Source of the DNA: a virus
IMG/VR virus record: IMGVR_UViG_3300025030_000038
Coordinates: 372,001-436,000 of that record
Strand: one strand, 5' to 3'
DNA length: 64,000 nt
The notes under the pieces were generated by a model that was given only the letters and a program-made list of their open reading frames with translations, was not told the origin of the DNA and did not search any database. The translations under genes were made by a program, and so were the position numbers. Position 1 is the stretch's first letter; each line of letters starts with the position of its first letter. Below, one piece after another: positions 35,736 through 42,654 of this stretch.

Positions 35736-35750
35736 AAGTAGGCACGTACA

Positions 35751-36242
35751 ATGGACCCGTCTCTCATGGATTCCTTCATCTCCGCGCTTACACACAAACA
35801 GTGGCCCCTTGTGGCTGGGTTTGTGATTGTGTTTCTCGTTCACTTTGCCAACAAGGCAGGCCTGAAAGACAAAGTCGGAGCCAAGTACGTGCCTTGGGTA
35901 GCCCTAGGACTAGGTATGCTTCTCTCGATTGGAAGCAGCCTCATGGGAGGGACTCCTGTAGCCGATGTTCTACAAACTGGACTGCTCTCTGGGGGTCTGG
36001 CAACAGCCTTCTGGGAACTTGCCCTGAAGGACATGCTAGGCATCAAGCCAGTAGTAGTGGCGGCAGGAACCCTCCCGGCTGCAACACCAGTTGTTGAGGC
36101 ACCTGCCGCAACGGTGGTGGTAGTGGCCCCCTCCGTTGAGGCTCCAGTGGCTCCAGTGGTCGCCGCAGAGGTTGCAGTAACAACAACCACAACAACAGAG
36201 GTGGCCCCTACACCACCCGTTGAAGTCCCCACAACGGTCTAG
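35751..36242 (+). CDS. Holin candidate
   Basis: The 163-aa protein has two clear membrane segments, about residues 18-34 (WPLVAGFVIVFLVHFA) and 46-66 (KYVPWVALGLGMLLSIGSSL), plus a shorter hydrophobic stretch at about 75-91. The C-terminal 65 residues are Ala/Val/Pro/Thr-rich, with a strong TTTTTTE run, and lack a coiled coil. It follows the fibre gene and is just before a strong hairpin, a common position for a holin. The lysis partner is not obvious here apart from the hydrolase domain of the hub. A virion or structural membrane protein is the alternative. Confidence 0.6.
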   Translation: MDPSLMDSFISALTHKQWPLVAGFVIVFLVHFANKAGLKDKVGAKYVPWVALGLGMLLSIGSSLMGGTPVADVLQTGLLSGGLATAFWELALKDMLGIKPVVVAAGTLPAATPVVEAPAATVVVVAPSVEAPVAPVVAAEVAVTTTTTTEVAPTPPVEVPTTV

Positions 36243-36263
36243 CCAAGTAGAAAATCAAGCAGG

Positions 36264-36291
36264 TGCTCGGGATGGATTCCCATTCCGAGCA
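36264..36291. terminator. Bidirectional hairpin between convergent genes
   Basis: TGCTCGG-G-ATGG (36264-36275) pairs with CCAT-T-CCGAGCA (36280-36291) with one G-U pair, leaving a 4-base loop. It lies between the stop of the forward holin candidate and the stop of the reverse 54-aa membrane protein. The reverse strand continues into GATTTTC. It should end transcription of both converging operons. Confidence 0.7.
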
Positions 36292-36302
36292 TTGTGCTAT
36301 CT

Positions 36303-36467
36303 TCAGACCGTAATCTCATTCCAAGCATCAATGATGCGCGAGATACCATAGAGGGTAGTGAGCACAAAGAACACCCACTTGGGGGAGTCCTGCGCAAACA
36401 GCAGGGCAAGGCAAGCTATGGACGCAAGCGTGCCTATAAGGGCCAGCAAGACATTGAACCACTTCAT
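36303..36467 (-). CDS. 54-aa two-helix membrane protein
   Basis: A short reverse-strand ORF reads MKWFNVLLALIGTLASIACL, then an ALLFAQDSPKW turn, and a second hydrophobic segment VFFVLTTLYGI before a charged RIIDAWNEITV tail. Two hydrophobic helices separated by a short polar turn make an inner-membrane hairpin likely. It lies 16 bases downstream of the 282-aa gene and so belongs to the helicase operon. No clear ribosome binding site was seen. It could be an antiholin-like or host-takeover peptide, but this is speculation. Confidence 0.55.
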   Translation of the reverse strand: MKWFNVLLALIGTLASIACLALLFAQDSPKWVFFVLTTLYGISRIIDAWNEITV

Positions 36468-36472
36468 AGTCT

Positions 36473-36484
36473 AACCATACCAAC
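36473..36484 (-). promoter_or_regulatory. GTTGGTATGGTT motif before the 54-aa gene
   Basis: On the reverse strand the gap between the 282-aa gene and the membrane peptide reads GTTGGTATGGTTAGACT, then the ATG. It is a near-copy of the GGTATGGTG motif found elsewhere. It may be incidental here because the distance to the start is only about 5 bases. Confidence 0.25.
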
Positions 36485-37332
36485 TAGAACAGGTCTGAAG
36501 CAGGCTTCCCGTTCGAGGGGACCCGGAAGATATCGAGCTTCTTTTTGACCAATAGGATCTGTGGGGCTGAGAGGTTCCTGCCCGATTTGAGCTGTTGTCC
36601 AATGGAGACCGCGAAGTTCTGAGTCCATTCGTCGCCTGACCGTTTGGCAGCAACATACAAGTCCCTAAGGGATTGCACCTTCTGCTCATTGAAGTTGATG
36701 GTTTGCTGGACTTCCTCCCTCTTGGTGATTGGTTCCTGCTGGGGATCACTTGGGGGAGTAGCCTGTGGATTCTCTTTGGGAGCCTGACGCTTGAGGCCAC
36801 CCTCTAGGGCACGCCAGTCCGCAGGCATGAGCACACCATCCTTCTCGACCTTCTGGTGCAGGTTGATGAAGTAGTTGTTGGCCCCCCATCCAGGGACTTG
36901 CTCGATCTTGGCTAGTACATCTTGCTTGTACTTGTCCCTATCGGGAATTGCCGCAATGGCATCATAGAAGTCGGAGGAGGGCATGTAGGCCCGCTTCATG
37001 GTGTCCACACCACGTTCCCAGTTGGTCATCCAACCCTTGGTACGTGCAAAGTGGGACTGGCCTTGGGCCTTCTTGTTGACCACCCGGCCAGTGATCTTGC
37101 TGACCAGTGCCAGCTGCATGGAGGCTTGCCCACGACCCATGGCGTCATCCGTGCTTCCAATCGTTGAGGATAGCTTGATTGCCACACTGTCACTGAGGGA
37201 TATCAGGTAGACGCCAGCCGTTTTGCCATCTCGTTCCCATTTCCCCCGGTAACCAATGTTGTTCAGCCACTCTTCCAGCTCTTCACGGGTGATCTGGACA
37301 TATGTGCTGGCTGCAATGTGTTGAGTTTCCAT
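36484..37332 (-). CDS. Helicase-operon hypothetical protein ending in a clamp-type tail
   Basis: The 282-aa protein has an N-terminal alpha/beta domain of about 120 residues (VYLISLSDSVAIKLSSTIG, then RGQASMQLALVSKITGRVV), and then a region with Gln/Glu-rich helices (QTINFNEQKVQSLRDLYVA). The last residues are NGKPASDLF, the DLF ending seen in several replication proteins here. It begins 3 bases after the UvrD-like helicase stop, so it is probably a partner. No family recognised; a DNA-binding or single-strand-related role is a guess from position. Confidence 0.6.
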   Translation of the reverse strand: METQHIAASTYVQITREELEEWLNNIGYRGKWERDGKTAGVYLISLSDSVAIKLSSTIGSTDDAMGRGQASMQLALVSKITGRVVNKKAQGQSHFARTKGWMTNWERGVDTMKRAYMPSSDFYDAIAAIPDRDKYKQDVLAKIEQVPGWGANNYFINLHQKVEKDGVLMPADWRALEGGLKRQAPKENPQATPPSDPQQEPITKREEVQQTINFNEQKVQSLRDLYVAAKRSGDEWTQNFAVSIGQQLKSGRNLSAPQILLVKKKLDIFRVPSNGKPASDLF

Positions 37333-37335
37333 GGC

Positions 37336-40300
37336 TCAGATCCCCGCTTCCCAAGCTGCGATGAGGTCATCGTCAGCCGTTTTCTCTTCGGGCTCCTCTT
37401 CGGCAATGAGATCATCATCAGCCGTTTTTTCCAAGATAGGCATAAGGAACATGCTGTCCTGGCCAGTACGGAGAGCTTTCTTTACCCTGGCCATCCTGGA
37501 TGTGGGCTCATCCTCGGCATCCCTTTCGTCCACGTCTTCATCTCCAGCAACTTCCTGAGAGGTGGCAGGGACCCCTTGGGACTGAATGCAGGCTTCCCCG
37601 ACAAACTGACTGGGCTCTATAGGTACAACCTTGTCCCCTTTCTGGCGCATGGTGGGCTCGATGATGGTAACGGAATCTCTACCCCGCGTGAAGGCCACAT
37701 AGGCCAGACGACGTTCCGACTCAAGAAGTTTGTCACTTCCCATGGACCTCTTGTGGGGGAACTGTCCTTGGGACATTGGCAGGAACAGGTGGTCACATTC
37801 CAGACCCTTCCAACCATGCACCGTATCGACCGTGATGAGGTTCTTGGTCCCCTCAGCGTCCTCATCATCGGTTTTGTTGTTCCTGTCGTTTTTGATGGAC
37901 AGGGAGTTCACGTATTCCACGAAGTCATTAGCCTGTGGATAACGGGCAGCCACACCGAATAGGGGTGATACTGGCTTCAAAGCCTGTTGGATCAGGATGC
38001 TATCCGTGACTTCGTCCAACTCAGCCTCATCAGCTAGCAACTGTGCCTCATCCATCTGCTCTGGGCTATTCTTGATTTCAATGGCCAGCTGTTCCCCGAA
38101 GTTCTGGCCGTCTGGGCCACGGAAGTCCAGGATGAAGTTCAGGAGAGCTGCACTACCCCCGCTCTCTGAGAGCTTTTTGATTTCCTTGAGGTAATCCAGG
38201 TAGGCCACAAATCGGTCTCTGTAGTCTGATCCGGAGTAGAGTTTCTTGTACCCACCCTCCTCACAGAACCTGTAGAAGTCTCCAGCCCCAAGGTCGGAGA
38301 GCTTCTTCTTTACTGTATGAGGGCTCATTCCAAAGTAGGGGGCCGACATGCCACGGACGAAACTGTCGTTCCGGTCTTTTACTGATGTCCCTGGAAGGAA
38401 CAGCTTGAACAAAGCCACAATGGGGCCGGTGGCTGGACCATCTAGTGGGTTTCGCTTCGATCGGAAGGGGATACCAGCACCAATCATGGCCATCTGGTAA
38501 CCAATCAGCTCACTGTTGGTCCTGGCTGCTAGCCCATACTTCTTGTAGAAGCCATCCAAGTTCTCACCATTGGCCTTGGCTTCCTCATAGGCAGCTTGGA
38601 TGAGTTCCACCATCATGCCTGGGCCTTCATCAGCGAAGCCAACTTGCCTTCGCTGAATGGACCCCTCTCCACGGGAGGGGTCCGTGGTACATGTCATTGG
38701 GATCTGCTTGGAGTTGAAGGATATCAGCTTGTTGGCAGCATCGACGATTTTGCTACCAGAGCGATAGTTCTTCTCCATGAGAAGGGTCTTGAAACCCTCA
38801 CCCCCTGGTACAAGGTCGGATTTGCGGATGAATTCATCTGGTAATGCGCCACGAAACTCGAATATAGCCTGTTTATCGTCGCCTATATAGGCAAATGTAT
38901 CCGCAGATGTTTTTCCATCAGTTCTTGGCTTGAGGTTGGAGGGGTCAATATATCCCGCAATCATCCCGAACATGATGTGCTGGCAGTTGTGGGACAGAAT
39001 GCCATTTCCAAAGAAGTTACCTGCCTTGTCTACTGTGATGTCAAAATATGTACCCCCCTCTATAGGTTCAACAGTTACAATTCCGTCCAGGGATACAGGG
39101 GATCCCTTGATGGGCGGGAGAGGGTTAGAGAGGCATCTCTCTTCCTGCGTTTCCCGGATCCTTTCATGCATTGCAGATTTGGATTGCTTCAGGTCCGAGA
39201 TGTCCAACCCCAATTGGGCAGCCATCTCCCGATATGCCGTAATATGTAGCATATCCTTTATACCCCACGATGCAAGACTTCCGTTTTGAACAGGTACCAT
39301 CATCCCTGGATATAGTGATGAAGCCGTTATGAGTGTCAACTTTTCCTTGTTGAGGTACAAAGTCTCGGTCATTGTGCCGTTAAACTTGGCTGCCAGGACC
39401 ACCGCAAAATCTCTGGCTTCCTGGTAATCTCGGAAATACCTGTTGATCAGCTTCCTTCCGTTCTTCACATTGTAAATGGCTCCACAATCAGGAGGAGCTT
39501 CCCCTGTCCACTCGATGCTTACAAAGCTGCCCCGAGGCAGCTTGCCCCTATGGGCTTGCAAAGTTACAATTCTACGGCTTACTTTCCCCCTGGTATTGGT
39601 GGAGTTGGTCCAATGGGGGAAACGAGGGTCCAGGTCATACTTTTGGAGCAGAGATAACCCATTCTTCCCAAATTCCTGGAAGAGCTTGTCAATTCTGGGC
39701 TGATCACACCCATGGTTGTATCCCTCATAAATGTATGTGGGGACACCATACTTGAGGGAATATGCCTGTTCTTTGTAGAGAATGTCCTCTGGGGTCCCCA
39801 TTTCCAAGATCCACATGGCATCCGCATGCTCGGCAGCAGCCCTACTGTTAGACCCGCCTTTGGTCCGATGGGTGGGCCTAGTTGAGGTTCCTAGCCTGAA
39901 TCCCATGTCCTTCCGGTACATCATGTACAGGGCCATTTGCCCTTCAGGTACCCGCTCAATATCAGTGGCGTATATTTGGTGATCAGGGGACATGGTGAGG
40001 GTGCGGCCAGTTGCCGTGGTTATCCTGTAACCCCGGGTCCAGGAGCTATCGGCTTTCGCCAGTATGCGATGAAATTCTATCCTTCCTGCCTCAAGGGAAA
40101 GGACATCCTCTCCAATGGTCAGATCCTTGACCATTTTAGTGCCACTTCGTGTAGTGACTACCGTGTCTCCGTGGACACATTTGTTGAGATCCTGGGCTTC
40201 ATCGATCAAAACCGTCTTGTACTGCGTTTGCAGTCTCTTGAGGAGCTGTGGGTTCTCACTCAGGACGCGCGCTGCCTGAATGAGCTGGTCATCGTAGTCC

Positions 40301-42561
40301 AGACGTCCCTTGGTGGGGGTTGAGTTGGTCTTCAGCCACTCATAGGCCCCATATACTGCGGCTAGAATACGGGAGGAAACCCCCCCCTCTTGCTCCTCCC
40401 TCTCATCATCCTCAGCACTCGCACCATCCTGGGGTTTCTCAGCATCCACGAAGGTCTGTCCGGGGGCCACCAGGGTGTTTTTGTTGATTCCAATAAACCT
40501 AGCGAACACAGAGAGGGGGACCTTCTTCTTGGTGCCCTTATCATCCTCTTTCTCGAAGTCGCTGGCTGAAGCTCCAATGTTGAACCACTGCCCCGCTGGA
40601 TTGTTGAGCCAGTAGTAGTATGGGTCTGTAGTGTTTTGCTTCATCTTCTGGATGCCTTGAGCCTCATATGCATCCATTTCCCCAGAGTCCTCAAATGCGG
40701 GCTCATTCCCATTCTCATCCGCAGCCGTCTTGACAGCCATGTTGGTGGATTTGAGTTTGCTGGCCACAACTGGCTGGGTCACAATGGTCTGGAGGATACC
40801 CCGCTCACTATCCGTGATGTCCTTGGGGTCCTTGCCCTTGAGACTTAGGAGGGCATCAATGGAATTCTGGATCGTTCCTAGGCCCAGGTACTTGTCAATG
40901 AAGGCACGGGTGGCCTCAATGTTGGCATTGGGGCCTGCCCAGATTTGGAATTGGTCTGGGGTTCTGTACTGTGGGTTGGCTTTCTCATATTTGGTTTGGT
41001 TCCCGTCAGGTGTCCGCATTCGGGACAGCTCATTGTAGAACTGTTTGACGCCCGGACCACGAATGGTGATCAGGGTTTTTGGGCCAAATCTGGTGCTCAG
41101 AGATTTTCCCTCCACCTTGAGAACACCCTGTTGAGAGCTCCTAAGAGCCTGTAGGGCCGTGTCAATCAGGCTGGCATACCCATTGGCATCTTCCAGGTAG
41201 ACCTCGATTGGAGATGGTTCCTGGACAGGCACATCAATGGGTGCTTTTACGTTCGATTCATTGTTGATGGATGGGGTGGCGATGTTCCCCAGGTTGGGAA
41301 AGAAGGTCATGGCATCTTTGGGGATGCTGGGAGTCGAACGGGCCGACATCTTCACCTGTTCGATAGCCACCTTGATGAGTTTGTTGAGTTCCCCACCTTT
41401 GATGGCACTTTCAGACTTGTCTCCACCCCGGTCCCCTGCACTGATCCGGTATCGACCACTGCTATTGAGGACCATTCTGGCAATGGCATGTGTAGTTCCG
41501 AAGCCAGGATAGTCGCCACTCTTGGGGAGGTTCAAGCCAGCTTTTTCAGCATAGTCAAAGACACGCTTCTTCAGCTCTGCGGAGGATTTGATCGAGAAGG
41601 ACACGGCCATCACGCTGCCAGGACCCTGCCCCAACTCCTGCATGTGGTAGACTACCTTGGAGGCCAGGACGCGGGTTTTTCCCGATCCCGCCCCGCTGGC
41701 AATAATCAGCTTCCCACGGGCCATTACCTGCTCCTCTTGGGCAGGGCTCAATCCCCCCTTGATTGCAGCCCCAACTTTGGTCAGGTACGGGGTCTTGGCA
41801 CTGTCATTGATCTGGGTGGCCACGGCTAGTTTTACAGCATTAGGGTCGGAGGACTGCTCAATGGCTTCCTTGAGGGTTGACTTGAGGTCGGCCTTCACCT
41901 CTGCAATTTCTGCGGCTTCCGAGTCCCCAGGGTCGCGGGTAACGAGTTTGCGGTCCGCAGCCTGGATCTCATCCACAAGGCTCTTCACTTCTTGCAGCTC
42001 GTTGGCGAGGACTTCCTCCTCGCTCACGGCATTGCCACAGAGTCCTGATGCCTTGATGGCCCATTGCTTGAGCTTGTTGTTCCTACCGGAGGCAGATTGG
42101 ATTGACGCCACCTCAAACAGCCGAGAAAGGGGGGATGACAGGGATGCCGCCCGGACCAGAGCCGTGGCCTTGGTGCCCACCGCCTCCAAGTCCTCCCGGA
42201 GCTTGTTGTTGTGGGCCTTCATCCGACCCAAGAAAAAGAGGAGGAGATCCCTACGTTTGGCGTAACCCGAGACCGGACTGCCCTTGAGGGCCATGTCAAT
42301 GCGGATTTTGATGCGGAGATTGGCCTTCTCAGCCATGTCTCGGACCAAAATGTCGATGGCCGAGTCCAGGCTGGGGGCAATCATCCGGATGAACCGGTCA
42401 GCATCTAGCCTTTGGTTCTGTAGCACGAGCAGGTCTAACCCACTGTATTCTGTAGGTTTTTCCTCACCAGCCGTGGTGAGGGTTGCAATGAGTTCGTCCA
42501 CAGACGACAGGGCGACGTAGAAGGTGGCATAGTCTACGAAATCTTTGGCGTCAATATCCAC
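37336..42561 (-). CDS. UvrD/Rep-type SF1 helicase interrupted by an intein
   Basis: The 1741-aa precursor starts at a GTG with AGGAG 8 bases upstream. It has an N-terminal helical extension of about 285 residues without known motif, then Walker A SGAGSGKT (Lys295). The motif II sequence VLIDEAQDLNK is interrupted after Lys by the intein. Downstream are motif III GDDKQAIFEFRGA, motif V VDTVHGWKGLECD and motif VI RRLAYVAFTRGRD. The mature protein should be 1343 aa. It unwinds DNA in replication or repair. The C-terminus is acidic with a duplicated EKTADDDLIA. It leads an operon with the 282-aa protein and the membrane peptide. Confidence 0.85.
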   Translation of the reverse strand: MDIDAKDFVDYATFYVALSSVDELIATLTTAGEEKPTEYSGLDLLVLQNQRLDADRFIRMIAPSLDSAIDILVRDMAEKANLRIKIRIDMALKGSPVSGYAKRRDLLLFFLGRMKAHNNKLREDLEAVGTKATALVRAASLSSPLSRLFEVASIQSASGRNNKLKQWAIKASGLCGNAVSEEEVLANELQEVKSLVDEIQAADRKLVTRDPGDSEAAEIAEVKADLKSTLKEAIEQSSDPNAVKLAVATQINDSAKTPYLTKVGAAIKGGLSPAQEEQVMARGKLIIASGAGSGKTRVLASKVVYHMQELGQGPGSVMAVSFSIKSSAELKKRVFDYAEKAGLNLPKSGDYPGFGTTHAIARMVLNSSGRYRISAGDRGGDKSESAIKGGELNKLIKVAIEQVKMSARSTPSIPKDAMTFFPNLGNIATPSINNESNVKAPIDVPVQEPSPIEVYLEDANGYASLIDTALQALRSSQQGVLKVEGKSLSTRFGPKTLITIRGPGVKQFYNELSRMRTPDGNQTKYEKANPQYRTPDQFQIWAGPNANIEATRAFIDKYLGLGTIQNSIDALLSLKGKDPKDITDSERGILQTIVTQPVVASKLKSTNMAVKTAADENGNEPAFEDSGEMDAYEAQGIQKMKQNTTDPYYYWLNNPAGQWFNIGASASDFEKEDDKGTKKKVPLSVFARFIGINKNTLVAPGQTFVDAEKPQDGASAEDDEREEQEGGVSSRILAAVYGAYEWLKTNSTPTKGRLDYDDQLIQAARVLSENPQLLKRLQTQYKTVLIDEAQDLNKCVHGDTVVTTRSGTKMVKDLTIGEDVLSLEAGRIEFHRILAKADSSWTRGYRITTATGRTLTMSPDHQIYATDIERVPEGQMALYMMYRKDMGFRLGTSTRPTHRTKGGSNSRAAAEHADAMWILEMGTPEDILYKEQAYSLKYGVPTYIYEGYNHGCDQPRIDKLFQEFGKNGLSLLQKYDLDPRFPHWTNSTNTRGKVSRRIVTLQAHRGKLPRGSFVSIEWTGEAPPDCGAIYNVKNGRKLINRYFRDYQEARDFAVVLAAKFNGTMTETLYLNKEKLTLITASSLYPGMMVPVQNGSLASWGIKDMLHITAYREMAAQLGLDISDLKQSKSAMHERIRETQEERCLSNPLPPIKGSPVSLDGIVTVEPIEGGTYFDITVDKAGNFFGNGILSHNCQHIMFGMIAGYIDPSNLKPRTDGKTSADTFAYIGDDKQAIFEFRGALPDEFIRKSDLVPGGEGFKTLLMEKNYRSGSKIVDAANKLISFNSKQIPMTCTTDPSRGEGSIQRRQVGFADEGPGMMVELIQAAYEEAKANGENLDGFYKKYGLAARTNSELIGYQMAMIGAGIPFRSKRNPLDGPATGPIVALFKLFLPGTSVKDRNDSFVRGMSAPYFGMSPHTVKKKLSDLGAGDFYRFCEEGGYKKLYSGSDYRDRFVAYLDYLKEIKKLSESGGSAALLNFILDFRGPDGQNFGEQLAIEIKNSPEQMDEAQLLADEAELDEVTDSILIQQALKPVSPLFGVAARYPQANDFVEYVNSLSIKNDRNNKTDDEDAEGTKNLITVDTVHGWKGLECDHLFLPMSQGQFPHKRSMGSDKLLESERRLAYVAFTRGRDSVTIIEPTMRQKGDKVVPIEPSQFVGEACIQSQGVPATSQEVAGDEDVDERDAEDEPTSRMARVKKALRTGQDSMFLMPILEKTADDDLIAEEEPEEKTADDDLIAAWEAGI
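37358..37431 (-). repeat. Short duplication at the helicase C-terminus
   Basis: Two copies of a 29-base segment coding EKTADDDLIA (37358-37386 and 37403-37431) are separated by 16 bases. They differ at a few positions. The result is an acidic double motif at the protein end, which might be an interaction tail. Confidence 0.65.
38986..40179 (-). mobile_element. Intein in the SF1 helicase, motif II site
   Basis: The 398-aa intein begins with CVHGDTVVTTRSGTK (Cys1 and N-terminal Hint features) and has a PDHQIYA block. It ends with GNGILSHN followed by Cys+1 of the helicase (CQHIMFGM). It interrupts DEAQDLNK/CQ, i.e. the start of the sequence after Walker B. Between the splicing blocks I do not see LAGLIDADG motifs. 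The insert is a different domain with ADAMWILEM and a YGVPTYIYEG-like segment. Confidence 0.85.
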
Positions 42562-42584
42562 TTGTGGGCTCCTGTGTATAGCTT

Positions 42585-42621
42585 ACCACCATACCGACCT
42601 ATCAGCCGGATATTGCTTACC
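42585..42621. promoter_or_regulatory. Shared element in the divergent helicase-helicase gap
   Basis: The segment ACCACCATACCGACCTA (forward), followed further on by ATATTGCTTACC, closely matches the segment at 61584-61618, which is two bases shorter in its middle. Both lie in gaps between divergent genes. The reverse strand reads GGTATGGTGGT, pointing into the helicase gene. A phage promoter or operator is likely. Confidence 0.5.
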
Positions 42622-42654
42622 GGCAAATCGTCCACAGTGGTGTAAGGTGTACGC

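Noticed and set aside
36294-36548. Forward frame of 84 codons after the holin candidate
   Set aside because: It is antisense to the 54-aa membrane ORF and the end of the 282-aa gene; composition is unlike a protein.
37318-37962. Long forward frames across the SF1 helicase
   Set aside because: They are antisense to the conserved helicase motifs, which are on the reverse strand.
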